Source of the DNA: Pseudorhodoferax sp. Leaf267
GTDB taxonomy: Bacteria > Pseudomonadota > Gammaproteobacteria > Burkholderiales > Burkholderiaceae_C
Reading direction: 5' to 3'
DNA length: 64,000 nt
Assembly: GCF_001422405.1 (NCBI RefSeq)
Contig: NZ_LMMV01000012.1
Coordinates: forward strand, 846,830 to 910,829
Position 1 is the first letter of the stretch. Every line of letters begins with the position of its first letter. Below the pieces are notes generated by a model. That model was given only the letters and a program-made list of their open reading frames with translations. It was not told the origin of the DNA and did no database searches. Position numbers and translations under genes: made by a program. This document shows, piece after piece, positions 10,519 through 18,407 of this stretch.

Positions 10519-10647
10519 ATGCACGAGCGCCTCGGCCTGATCGAGATGCTGCTGTTCTTCGGCCTGGTGTTCGGCTGGGCGTTCTGGCAGTGGTGGGGTT
10601 GGCGCAAGTGGAAAAAGCGCCAGCAGCAGGAGGAGCCGCCGCAGTGA
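10519..10647 (+). CDS. Small Trp-rich single-helix membrane protein (orf42)
   Basis: A 42-residue ORF between hemA and bciA that I do not recognise. It has a hydrophobic segment at about 7-28, then a basic tail (RKWKKR at 29-34), so an N-out/C-in single-pass topology is likely. Six of 42 residues are Trp (20, 23, 25, 26, 28, 31). It begins 8 bp after the hemA stop, and its TGA overlaps the GTG start of bciA (GTGA), so translation is tightly coupled on both sides. The packing and a coherent membrane-protein pattern argue for a real gene. A role in holding pigment-synthesis enzymes at the membrane is speculation. Confidence 0.6.
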   Translation: MHERLGLIEMLLFFGLVFGWAFWQWWGWRKWKKRQQQEEPPQ

Positions 10648-11630
10648 CCGACACGACCTGCAGGCGCGTGCTGTTGCTCGGCGCCACCGGCAGCATCGGC
10701 CGCGCGACCGCCGCGGCCCTGCGCGCACGCGGCCACGCCTTGGTGTGTGTGCTGCGACCGCGCGCCGACCCGCATGACCTGGCGCGCACGCTGCCCGGCG
10801 CCACGCTGCGCTGGGGCGACGTGGCCGACGCCGGCTGGCTGGCGCAGCACGTGTTCGCGCCGGGTGAGCGCTTCGATGCGGTCATCTCGTGCATGGCCTC
10901 GCGCAGCGGTGTGCCGGCCGACGCCTGGGCCGTCGACCACCGCGCGCACCGCCAGGTGCTGCAGGCCGCGCAGCGCGCCGGCGTGCCGCAGTTCGTGCTG
11001 CTGTCGGCCATCTGCGTGCAAAAGCCGCGGCTCGCGTTCCAGCAGGCCAAGCTGGCCTTCGAGCAGGCGCTGACGGCCTCGGGCCTGCGCTACAGCATCG
11101 TGCGGCCCACGGCCTTCTTCAAGTCGCTGTCGGGCCAGGTCGAGCGCGTGCGGCGCGGCCAACCTTATCTGGTGTTCGGCGACGGCCGGCTCACCGCCTG
11201 CAAGCCGATCAGCGACGCCGACCTGGCCGACTACCTGGTCGGCTGCCTGCACGATGCGTCGCGCTGGAACCGCGTGCTGCCGATCGGCGGCCCCGGCGCA
11301 GCCATCACGCCGCGCGAGCAGGGCGAGGCGCTGTTCGCGCTGCTGGGCCGCCCGCCGCGCTTTCGCAGCCTGCCGCTGGGCATGATGGACGGCATCGTCG
11401 GCGGCCTGTCCATGGCCGCCCGGCTGTGGCCGAAGCTGGCGGCCAAGGCCGAGCTGGCGCGCATCGGCCGCTACTACGCGTGCGAGTCGATGCTGGTGTG
11501 GGACGCGCAAGGCGCGCGCTACGACGCCGACGCTACGCCCTCGACCGGGCGCGACACGCTGCAGGCGCACTACGCAGCGCTCGTGCGCGGTGAGCGCGTG
11601 CACGAGCGCGGCGCGCACGCGGTGTTCTGA
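10644..11630 (+). CDS. bciA: Divinyl (proto)chlorophyllide 8-vinyl reductase, BciA type
   Basis: A 328-residue extended short-chain dehydrogenase of the BciA family, which reduces the 8-vinyl group of divinyl chlorophyllide intermediates with NADPH. Evidence: the Rossmann motif LLLGATGSIGRA near the N-terminus and the family-specific stretches FVLLSAICVQKP, YSIVRPTAFFKSLSGQVE, FGDGRLTACKPISDADL, VLPIGGPG and RIGRYYACESMLVWD. The start is GTG at 10644, overlapping the stop of the 42-residue ORF. A start further upstream (about 10590) would add shadow sequence of that ORF. The gene ends 8 bp before convergent crtC. Confidence 0.92.
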   Translation: MTDTTCRRVLLLGATGSIGRATAAALRARGHALVCVLRPRADPHDLARTLPGATLRWGDVADAGWLAQHVFAPGERFDAVISCMASRSGVPADAWAVDHRAHRQVLQAAQRAGVPQFVLLSAICVQKPRLAFQQAKLAFEQALTASGLRYSIVRPTAFFKSLSGQVERVRRGQPYLVFGDGRLTACKPISDADLADYLVGCLHDASRWNRVLPIGGPGAAITPREQGEALFALLGRPPRFRSLPLGMMDGIVGGLSMAARLWPKLAAKAELARIGRYYACESMLVWDAQGARYDADATPSTGRDTLQAHYAALVRGERVHERGAHAVF

Positions 11631-11637
11631 GCGCGCT

Positions 11638-12888
11638 TCAGCTGCTGTGCCGCGGCATCCTGAACGGCAGCATCGCCTGCACCAGCGGCCGGTCGAAGCG
11701 CACCAAGTCCAGGCTTTCATGCATCCAGGGCGCACCGCCGTCTGCATCGGCCAGCAGGCTGCGGCAGTAGAACGGGCCGGACTCCAGCGTGGCGGCCACG
11801 GTGGGCGCGGCGGCGGGCAGGGCGCGGGTCTGACGGCCCACGCCCCAGGCGCTGGCGGGCAGGGCGCAGGCCGGCGGCGCGTCGCGCACGGCGATGGCGC
11901 CGTCGGCCGCGATCTGCAGGTCCAGCGCCTGCGCCGCGCCGGCACGCGGCTCGCAGGCATAGAGCACGCGGCAACCGTCGGCCTGCCGCTGGCGCGACCA
12001 ATGCCAGCGCGCGAAGTCGCGCGCCAACGGGCGCCGGCCCCAGTTGCAGTCCAGGTAGGCCTCGCCCTGCCAGCGCGCGGCCGGCGCGTCCAGTGCCACG
12101 TCGATGCGCGCCACGGGGCTGATCGGCTGCCAGTGGTGCAGCGCGCCGCGGTCGAGTGCGAACCGCCGGCCCGGGCGGGTCTGCAACTGCACGGCCAGGC
12201 TGCCGCGCACGCGTTGCGGCCAGGGCGCGGCCCATTCGTCCAGGTCGATACGCAGCCGGTCGGCGCCTTCCCACTGCAGGCGGCTCGGGCCGATGGCCAG
12301 GCTCTGCCGGTCGCGGTGCAGGTCGCGGTGGCCGCGCTCTGTCATGGTCCACCACTTGGCGTAACGGGCGCTGCCCGGCGCGCGGCGGTAGAGCGAGACG
12401 TTGACCGCCACATGCTCTTCGGCCAGCGCCTGTTCGTCGCCCCAGCGGCGGCGCTGCCAGGCGTAGTAGGGCGAGAACACGCTGCCGATGAAGGCGATGA
12501 GCGTCAAGGCCCAGGCGCTGCCGTCGGCCTGCGGATCACTCAGCGCGTCGAGGTACCACCAGGCATAGCCACCGGGTGCAACCGGAAGGTCGAAGCCAGG
12601 TCCTCCTGCATCAGCCGCGCTGCCAGCTGGCCCGACAGCGAGGCCATCGGCACCCCCGGCCCGGGATGGGCGCTCCCACCGGCCAGGTACAGGCCCGGCA
12701 CCGCGCTGCGCTGCACCGGCCGCTGGAAGCTCGCCTGCCAGCCGTGGCTCGCCTGGCCGTACAGCGCGCCGGCCGAGCCCGGATACGCCTGCGCGAACTG
12801 CGCCGGTGTCGTGCGCTGCGCCGGCCAGGGGCCAGGGCGCAGCACCAGGCCCATGCGGGCCAGCTGCTGGTGGGTCTGCTGTTCGCAT
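11638..12888 (-). CDS. crtC: Acyclic carotenoid 1,2-hydratase CrtC (start uncertain)
   Basis: Hydroxyneurosporene synthase that adds water to the 1,2 end of neurosporene- or lycopene-type carotenoids. Conserved CrtC sequence begins around 12597 with FDLPVAPGGYAWWYLDALSD and continues through LIAFIGSVFSPYYAWQRRR, WTMTERGH and YLDCNWGRRPLARDFARWHW. No in-frame ATG, GTG or TTG lies between 12888 and this block. ATG 12888 gives 416 residues, near the 44-kDa size I recall for Rubrivivax CrtC, but its first ~95 residues look like a shadow of crtD. A TTG at 12507 would give 289 residues and lose the conserved block. The gene follows crtD on the same strand with a large overlap. Confidence 0.8.
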   Translation of the reverse strand: MRTADPPAAGPHGPGAAPWPLAGAAHDTGAVRAGVSGLGRRAVRPGEPRLAGELPAAGAAQRGAGPVPGRWERPSRAGGADGLAVGPAGSAADAGGPGFDLPVAPGGYAWWYLDALSDPQADGSAWALTLIAFIGSVFSPYYAWQRRRWGDEQALAEEHVAVNVSLYRRAPGSARYAKWWTMTERGHRDLHRDRQSLAIGPSRLQWEGADRLRIDLDEWAAPWPQRVRGSLAVQLQTRPGRRFALDRGALHHWQPISPVARIDVALDAPAARWQGEAYLDCNWGRRPLARDFARWHWSRQRQADGCRVLYACEPRAGAAQALDLQIAADGAIAVRDAPPACALPASAWGVGRQTRALPAAAPTVAATLESGPFYCRSLLADADGGAPWMHESLDLVRFDRPLVQAMLPFRMPRHSS

Positions 12889-14162
12889 CGTTGCAACTCC
12901 TCTGGCGTGGGCGGTCGGGTGGAATCGTGCGCGGGCGCGTTGACGAGCAGCATCAGCCGCTCGGGGCCGGCCGGGGCGTCTGCGTGCAAGGCGGCGGGGC
13001 GGTCCTGCGCGCACAGGTAGACGGTGGGCGAGGGCGGCAGGCGTCCCCGTGCCAGCGCGTCGAACTCCTTGCGGTAGCCGTCCTGCGCCGGGTCGCAGAA
13101 GAACACGTTGTGGTGCGACAGCGCGAAGCCTTCGGGTGTGTCCACCTGGTGCCAGGTCAGCGCCGACAGCGAGCGCTGGGCCGGCGTCAGGGGCCGAGCG
13201 CCCAGGGCGCGCTGCAACGCTTTGCCCAGCAGGCCCTGGGCCAGCGCGTCCGCATCGCCGTTGAACAGCACGGCGTCGCCCTCCAAAGCCTCGCCGCTGG
13301 CCAGCAGCACGCCGCTGGCGCGCCCGCGCGTGAGGCAGATCTCGCGCACGGCCGCCCCATAGCGCAGCGTGGCGCCCTGGGCCTGGGCCGCGCCGGCCAA
13401 CGCCTGGGCCACGGTGTGCATGCCGCCCTCCACATGCCAGACCGCCTGGCGTTCCACATGGGCCACCAGCATCAGCGTGGCCGGCGCCAGGAAGGGCGAC
13501 GAGCCGCAGTAGGTGGCGTAGCGGCCGAACAGCTGGCGCAGGCGCGGGTCGTGGAAGTGCCGGCCCAGCGCCTGCCACAGGCTTTGGAAGGGCTGGATGT
13601 TGGACAGCCCGCGCACACCCGGCATGCCCTGGCGCAGCACGCGCGCCATGAGGCTCAGCGGGTTGTCCGGCCGCGCCGCGGTGATGAAGGACGACTCCAG
13701 CGTCTCGTACACAGCTTGCGCGTGCTGGCAGAAGCCGCGGTAGCGCTGCGCCTCGGCCGGGCTGCTGAAGGCGGCGATGGCGTCCACGCTGGCCTGCAGG
13801 TCGGCCAGCAGGTCCAGCCGGTCGGCGGCCTCGGGCCCCCAGGCGTGGCGCGCCAGCACGGCGCAGGGCGTGAGCTGCACCTGCCCGGCCAGCGACAGGC
13901 CGAGCGCGTCGAACAGCTGGTCGAACACCCAGCGCATGGTCAGCACCGTGGGCCCGGCGTCCAGCCGGTGCGGGCCGACCTGGCGCGTGCAGGCCTTGCC
14001 GCCGGGGCCTTGCGCCTGTTCCAGCACGTGCACGTCCAGCCCCGCGTGGGCCAGCAGCGCCGCCGCACTGAGCCCACCCACACCGGCGCCGACCACCAGC
14101 ACGCGCGGCGTGCGGTGCACGCTGGGCGAGGGGGCGTTCGGGCGGATAGGCATTGACTGCAT
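12540..14162 (-). CDS. crtD: Carotenoid 3,4-desaturase CrtD
   Basis: A 540-residue FAD carotenoid oxidoreductase (methoxyneurosporene / 1-hydroxycarotenoid 3,4-desaturase), related to CrtI. It has the FAD fold VLVVGAGVGGLSAAALLAHA near residues 20-39, GPGGKACTRQVGPHRLDAGPT and a C-terminal PGLYLAGGSAHPGPGVPMA. Assignment to CrtD rather than CrtI rests on pairing with crtC on the minus strand and divergence from crtE, the order seen in Rubrivivax-type clusters. ATG 14162 has a close alternative three codons in (14153). The 3' end overlaps the conserved start of crtC. Confidence 0.92.
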   Translation of the reverse strand: MQSMPIRPNAPSPSVHRTPRVLVVGAGVGGLSAAALLAHAGLDVHVLEQAQGPGGKACTRQVGPHRLDAGPTVLTMRWVFDQLFDALGLSLAGQVQLTPCAVLARHAWGPEAADRLDLLADLQASVDAIAAFSSPAEAQRYRGFCQHAQAVYETLESSFITAARPDNPLSLMARVLRQGMPGVRGLSNIQPFQSLWQALGRHFHDPRLRQLFGRYATYCGSSPFLAPATLMLVAHVERQAVWHVEGGMHTVAQALAGAAQAQGATLRYGAAVREICLTRGRASGVLLASGEALEGDAVLFNGDADALAQGLLGKALQRALGARPLTPAQRSLSALTWHQVDTPEGFALSHHNVFFCDPAQDGYRKEFDALARGRLPPSPTVYLCAQDRPAALHADAPAGPERLMLLVNAPAHDSTRPPTPEELQRCEQQTHQQLARMGLVLRPGPWPAQRTTPAQFAQAYPGSAGALYGQASHGWQASFQRPVQRSAVPGLYLAGGSAHPGPGVPMASLSGQLAARLMQEDLASTFRLHPVAMPGGTSTR

Positions 14163-14171
14163 GCGTTGATG

Positions 14172-14215
14172 TGTCTAGTCTACGTGACACTTGCAAATGT
14201 ATTGCACGTTTGACT
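14172..14215. promoter_or_regulatory. Tandem PpsR/CrtJ-type operators, crtD-crtE intergenic
   Basis: Site 1 is TGT (14172-14174), 12 bases, ACA (14187-14189), a perfect consensus. Site 2 is TGT (14198-14200), 12 bases, ACT (14213-14215), one mismatch. The two are separated by exactly 8 bp. CrtJ of Rhodobacter capsulatus is known to bind cooperatively to two palindromes 8 bp apart at bchC, so the arrangement is meaningful. The pair lies in the 126-bp gap between divergent crtDC and crtEF-bchCXYZ-puf and could repress both. I cannot assign -35/-10 boxes with confidence. Confidence 0.65.
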
Positions 14216-14288
14216 GCTGGTGCGCTAGAGGCGTCAATGCTTCTCCCCGGTCACAAGCCCTTGTCCACATCGGAACCAAAGGACCGCC

Positions 14289-15179
14289 ATGCCCCCATCC
14301 GACCGCATCGAACGCGCCCTGCGCGCCAGCCTGGACCGCTGCCTGGCACCGGGCCACCCGCCGCGGCTGGCGGCGGCCATGCAGCACGCGGTGTTCCCCG
14401 GTGGCGCGCGGGTTCGCCCCAAGCTGGTGCTGGCCGTGGCCTACGCGTGTGGCGACGACGATCCGGCCCTGGCCGACGCCGCTGCGGCCGCGGTCGAACT
14501 GCTGCATTGCGCCTCGCTCGTGCACGACGACCTGCCGTGCTTCGACAACGCCGCCACGCGCCGCGGCCTGCCCTCGGTGCACGGGGCCTTTGGCGAGCGG
14601 CTGGCGGTGCTGGCCGGCGATGCGCTGATCGTGCTGGCCTTCGAGTGCCTGGGCAGCGCGGCCGGCGGGCACCTGCAGCGCCTGCCCGGCGTGCTCAGCA
14701 CCGTCTGCCAGGGCGTGGGCATGCCGCACGGCATCAGCGCCGGCCAGAGCTGGGAGTGCGAGCCCCAGGTGGTGTTGAGCGACTACCAGCAGGCCAAGAC
14801 CGGCGCCTTGTTCGCGGCCGCCACCATGGCCGGCGCGCAGGCGGCCGGCGCCGACCCGGCTCCCTGGCGCAGGCTGGGCCAGACACTCGGGCAGGCCTAC
14901 CAGGTGGCCGACGACATCCGTGACGTGCTGTGCGATGCACAGGCCCTGGGCAAGCCGGTGGGCCAGGACCTGCTGCTGGACCGCCCCAGCGTCGCGCGGG
15001 CGCTGGGCCTGGAGGGCGCGCTCGCCGAGTTCGACCGGCTGGTCGCCGCCACGCAGGCCTGTGTGCCGGACTGTCCCGGCGCCAAGGCGTTTCGCAGCCT
15101 GATCGCGCTGGAGGCCGAGCGGCTGCTGCCCGTCGGCCTGTTCGGTGCGCGCAGCGGGCCGGCCAGGGTCGTCGCATGA
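14289..15179 (+). CDS. crtE: Geranylgeranyl diphosphate synthase CrtE
   Basis: A 296-residue polyprenyl diphosphate synthase that makes geranylgeranyl diphosphate for carotenoids and the bacteriochlorophyll tail. The first Asp-rich motif is LVHDDLPCFDN and the second is VADDIRDVL. The substrate pocket GGARVRPKL and the KTGALF stretch are present. It opens the crtE-crtF-bchCXYZ-puf array and overlaps crtF by ATGA. The 126-bp upstream gap carries the tandem PpsR-type sites. It belongs to the same fold family as IspA; its place in the cluster supports CrtE. Confidence 0.94.
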   Translation: MPPSDRIERALRASLDRCLAPGHPPRLAAAMQHAVFPGGARVRPKLVLAVAYACGDDDPALADAAAAAVELLHCASLVHDDLPCFDNAATRRGLPSVHGAFGERLAVLAGDALIVLAFECLGSAAGGHLQRLPGVLSTVCQGVGMPHGISAGQSWECEPQVVLSDYQQAKTGALFAAATMAGAQAAGADPAPWRRLGQTLGQAYQVADDIRDVLCDAQALGKPVGQDLLLDRPSVARALGLEGALAEFDRLVAATQACVPDCPGAKAFRSLIALEAERLLPVGLFGARSGPARVVA

Positions 15180-16363
15180 CCCCGGAGGGCCTGGCCGTGC
15201 ATGCGCCCCTGCACTGGAGCGATGCATGGCTGGCCTGGCGCGACCGGCTGCTGGCCAGCCCGCGCTTTCGGCGCTGGGCCGAGGGCTTTGCGCCCGCACG
15301 CTGGATCGCGCGGCGGCGGGCCGGCCAACTCTTCGACCTGCTGGCCGGCTTCGTCTACAGCCAGGTGCTGCTGGCCTGCGTGCGGCTGGGCCTGTTCGAG
15401 CGGCTGGCGCGCGACGGCCCGCAGAGCCTGGCGGCGCTGGCCGCCGTGCTGCCGCTGCCCGAGCCGGCGCTGGACCGGCTGCTGCAGGCCGCCTGCGCGC
15501 TGCGCCTGCTGGAGCGCCGGCGGCATGCCCGCTACGGCCTGGGCCCGCTGGGCGCGCCCCTGGTCGGCAATGCCGGCCTGGCCGCCATGGTGGAGCACCA
15601 CGAGGCGCTCTACCGAGACCTGGTCGATCCGCTGGCGCTGTTGCGCGCAGCGCCAGGGCAGGGCGCCGGTGGCGCGCTGTCGGACTTCTGGCCCTATGCC
15701 CGCGCGGCCGATCCGGCCCGGCTTGATGCCGCGCAGGTGGCGCCCTATTCGCAACTGATGGCCAGCTCGGTGCCCTGGGTGGCCGAGCAGCTGCTGCAGG
15801 CCTACCCGGTGCACCGGCACCGGCGGCTGCTGGACGTGGGCGGCGGCGAGGGCGCATTGGCGGCCTGCCTGGCGCATGCCGTGCCCCGGCTGCAGGTGCA
15901 GGTGTTCGACCTGCCTGAAGTGGCGCGGCGCGCCGAAGCCCGCTTCGCGCGCGAAGGCCTGGCCGACCGTTGCAGCGCCACAGGCGGCGACTTCCTGCGC
16001 GGGGAACTGCCGCGCGGCTTCGATGCGATCAGCCTGGTGCGCGTGCTGCACGACCACGACGACGCGGCCGTGCTGCGCCTGCTGGGTGCCGTTCACGCCG
16101 CATTGCCGCCCGGCGGCCGCGTGCTGGTCGCCGAGCCGCTGGCCGACGCACCGGGCGCACCCGCCATAGGCGCTGCCTATTTCGGGGTGTACCTGTGGGC
16201 CATGGGCAGCGGTCGGGCACGCACGGTCGCGCAGCTGCGCGACCTGCTGCAGCGCAGCGGCTTCGTGGACGTGCAGGCCCGCCCCACGGCCATGCCGCTG
16301 CACAGCGGTCTGCTGGTCGCCACGGCCGATGGTCTCGCGAAATCGAGTGTAAATCTTAGTTGA
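15176..16363 (+). CDS. crtF: Demethylspheroidene O-methyltransferase CrtF
   Basis: A 395-residue S-adenosylmethionine O-methyltransferase that methylates the 1-hydroxyl of hydroxylated carotenoids. An N-terminal winged-helix dimerisation part (about 45-140: GFVYSQVLLACVRLGLFERL) precedes the SAM domain with LLDVGGGEGALAACLA, VQVFDLPEVA, GGDFLRGELPRGFDAISLVRVLHDHDD and the catalytic-type His in LHDHDD. The start overlaps crtE (ATGA). The last codons and stop lie inside the first PpsR-type operator and the -35 box of bchC, so regulatory DNA for bchC is embedded in the end of this gene. Confidence 0.93.
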   Translation: MTPEGLAVHAPLHWSDAWLAWRDRLLASPRFRRWAEGFAPARWIARRRAGQLFDLLAGFVYSQVLLACVRLGLFERLARDGPQSLAALAAVLPLPEPALDRLLQAACALRLLERRRHARYGLGPLGAPLVGNAGLAAMVEHHEALYRDLVDPLALLRAAPGQGAGGALSDFWPYARAADPARLDAAQVAPYSQLMASSVPWVAEQLLQAYPVHRHRRLLDVGGGEGALAACLAHAVPRLQVQVFDLPEVARRAEARFAREGLADRCSATGGDFLRGELPRGFDAISLVRVLHDHDDAAVLRLLGAVHAALPPGGRVLVAEPLADAPGAPAIGAAYFGVYLWAMGSGRARTVAQLRDLLQRSGFVDVQARPTAMPLHSGLLVATADGLAKSSVNLS

Positions 16364-16391
16364 CATTATTCTGTGTCTTCATAAGATGACT
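16348..16391 (+). promoter_or_regulatory. bchC promoter with tandem PpsR/CrtJ-type operators
   Basis: Site 1: TGT 16348-16350, N12, ACA 16363-16365. Site 2: TGT 16374-16376, N12, ACT 16389-16391. The gap between them is 8 bp, identical to the crtD-crtE pair and to the spacing known at the Rhodobacter capsulatus bchC promoter. A sigma70-like promoter fits onto them: TTGACA at 16360-16365 and TAAGAT at 16382-16387 with a 16-bp spacer, so site 1 covers the -35 and site 2 the -10. Site 1 starts inside crtF. This would drive bchCXYZ and read through into puf. Confidence 0.7.
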
Positions 16392-16437
16392 CCATGAACA
16401 CCGCTTGCTGCTTTCTCCACATCCAAGGAGCTCACAC

Positions 16438-17391
16438 ATGAACACCCAGGCCGTCGTGCTGGAGGCCCCCGAGCAGCTTCGCTTGCGGCCCCTGCACCTG
16501 CCGGCCTTGCAAGGTGACGATGTGGTGGTCGAAGTGGAATGGAGCGGTATCAGCACCGGCACGGAGCGCCTGCTCTGGACCGGCCAGATGCCGATGTTCC
16601 CGGGCATGGGTTACCCGCTGGTGCCCGGCTACGAGGCCGTGGGCCGTGTGCTGGAAGTCGGCCGCGAAGGCAGCCGCCGCGTCGGCCAGCGCGTCTTCGT
16701 GCCGGGCGCGCGCTGCTACGGCGATGTGCGCGGCCTGTTCGGTGCGTCGGCCTCGCGTCTGGTGGTGCCCGGCGCCAAGGCCATTCCGGTGGCCGAGCGG
16801 CTGGGTGCGCAAGCCGTGCTGCTGGCGCTGGCCGCCACCGCCTACCACGCCGTCGCCGATGGTGGCCGCTGCGATCCGCACACACCGCCCGACCTGATCG
16901 TGGGCCACGGCGTGCTGGGCCGCCTGCTCGCGCAGCTGAACGTGGCGGCCGGCTACACCAACTTCTGCGTCTGGGAAACCAACGCGCAGCGCGCCCAGGG
17001 CGCTTTGGGCTACGAAGTCGTGCACCCCGAGGCCGACACGCGCCGCGACTACCGCGCCATCTACGACGTGAGCGGCGACGCCGGCCTGCTGGACACGCTG
17101 ATCGGCCGCCTGGCGCCCGGTGGCGAGGTGGTGCTGGCCGGCTTTTATGCCAAGCCGCTGAGTTTGAACTTCGCACCCGCCTTCATGCGCGAGGCCCGCA
17201 TCCGCGTGGCCGCCGAATGGAAGCCGGCCGACCTGGCCGCCGTGAACATGCTGCTGGACGAAGGCCGCCTGTCGCTGGACGGCCTGATCACCCACACCGA
17301 ACCGGCTGCATTGGCGAGCGAGGCGTACGGCCAGGCGTTCGGCGATGCGAGCTGCCTGAAGATGGTCCTGGACTGGAGAGCCCACCAATGA
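16438..17391 (+). CDS. bchC: 3-hydroxyethyl bacteriochlorophyllide a dehydrogenase BchC
   Basis: A 317-residue medium-chain dehydrogenase that oxidises the 3-hydroxyethyl to the 3-acetyl group of bacteriochlorophyll a. Typical BchC stretches are WSGISTGTERLLWTGQMP, FPGMGYPLVPGYEAVG, CYGDVRGLFGASASRLV and LIVGHGVLGRLLAQL (nucleotide-binding). ATG 16438 is preceded by AAGGAG at 16425-16430. The stop overlaps the bchX start (ATGA). It is the first gene after the tandem PpsR-type promoter. Confidence 0.94.
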   Translation: MNTQAVVLEAPEQLRLRPLHLPALQGDDVVVEVEWSGISTGTERLLWTGQMPMFPGMGYPLVPGYEAVGRVLEVGREGSRRVGQRVFVPGARCYGDVRGLFGASASRLVVPGAKAIPVAERLGAQAVLLALAATAYHAVADGGRCDPHTPPDLIVGHGVLGRLLAQLNVAAGYTNFCVWETNAQRAQGALGYEVVHPEADTRRDYRAIYDVSGDAGLLDTLIGRLAPGGEVVLAGFYAKPLSLNFAPAFMREARIRVAAEWKPADLAAVNMLLDEGRLSLDGLITHTEPAALASEAYGQAFGDASCLKMVLDWRAHQ

Positions 17392-18404
17392 ACGCCACTC
17401 TGCCTGCCGAGGCGACGGTTCGCTTCCAGTCCCGCACGGACATCCTGCGCGCCGAGGCCGCCATCGAGCCCGATGCGCCGGCCACCAGCCCGGCCGCCAA
17501 GACCACGCAGATCATCGCGATCTACGGCAAGGGCGGCATCGGCAAGAGCTTCACGCTGGCCAACCTCAGCTACATGATGGCGCAGCAGGGCAAGAAGGTG
17601 CTGCTGATCGGCTGCGACCCCAAGAGCGACACCACCAGCCTGCTGTTCGGCGGCAAGGCCTGCCCGACCATCATCGAGACCAGCAGCAAGAAGAAGCTGG
17701 CCGGCGAGGCGGTCGCCATCGGCGACGTGTGCTTCAAGCGCGACGGCGTGTACGCCATGGAACTCGGCGGCCCCGAGGTCGGCCGCGGCTGCGGTGGGCG
17801 CGGCATCATCCACGGCTTCGAGACGCTGGAGAAGCTGGGCTTCCACGACTGGGGCTTCGACTTCGTGCTGCTCGACTTCCTGGGCGACGTGGTCTGCGGC
17901 GGCTTCGGCCTGCCGATTGCGCGCGACATGTGCCAGAAGGTCATCGTCGTGGCCAGCAACGACCTGCAGTCGCTTTATGTGGCCAACAACGTGTGCAGCG
18001 CGGTGGAGTATTTCCGCAAGCTGGGCGGCAACGTGGGCGTGGCCGGCATGGTCATCAACCGCGACGACGGCACGGGCGAGGCCAAGCAGTTCGCAGGCGC
18101 CGCAGGCATTCCGGTGCTGGCCACCATCCCGGCCAACGAAGACATCCGCCGCAAGAGCGCCAGCTACGAAATCATCGGCCGGCCCGGCACGCAGTGGGCG
18201 CCGCTGTTCGAGGAACTGGCCATCAACGTGGCCGAGGCGCCCCCGGTGCGCCCGAAGCCGCAGACGCAGGACCAGTTGCTCGGCCTGTTCAGCGCCGAGG
18301 TGACGGGCCGCGATTTCAAGATGGAGCCGGCCACGCTGTTCGACATGGTGGGCAAGACCGAACTGGTCAAGCCCACGCTCGAAGTCGTCTACGACGCGGC
18401 ATAA
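17388..18404 (+). CDS. bchX: Chlorophyllide a reductase iron protein BchX
   Basis: A 338-residue nitrogenase-Fe-protein-like ATPase that delivers electrons to BchYZ to reduce the C7-C8 double bond of chlorophyllide, giving the bacteriochlorin ring. The P-loop is IYGKGGIGKS (about 45-54), with GCDPKSDTTSLLFGG switch sequence and 4Fe-4S Cys ligands in GRGCGGRGII and GDVVCGGFG. The N-terminal ~40 residues before the P-loop are the usual BchX extension. It overlaps bchC by 4 nt and lies 3 bp before bchY. Confidence 0.97.
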   Translation: MNATLPAEATVRFQSRTDILRAEAAIEPDAPATSPAAKTTQIIAIYGKGGIGKSFTLANLSYMMAQQGKKVLLIGCDPKSDTTSLLFGGKACPTIIETSSKKKLAGEAVAIGDVCFKRDGVYAMELGGPEVGRGCGGRGIIHGFETLEKLGFHDWGFDFVLLDFLGDVVCGGFGLPIARDMCQKVIVVASNDLQSLYVANNVCSAVEYFRKLGGNVGVAGMVINRDDGTGEAKQFAGAAGIPVLATIPANEDIRRKSASYEIIGRPGTQWAPLFEELAINVAEAPPVRPKPQTQDQLLGLFSAEVTGRDFKMEPATLFDMVGKTELVKPTLEVVYDAA

Positions 18405-18407
18405 CCC

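Noticed and set aside
8703-11960. Very long minus-strand open frame across hemA and bciA
   Set aside because: Typical high-GC shadow frame opposite well-supported genes.
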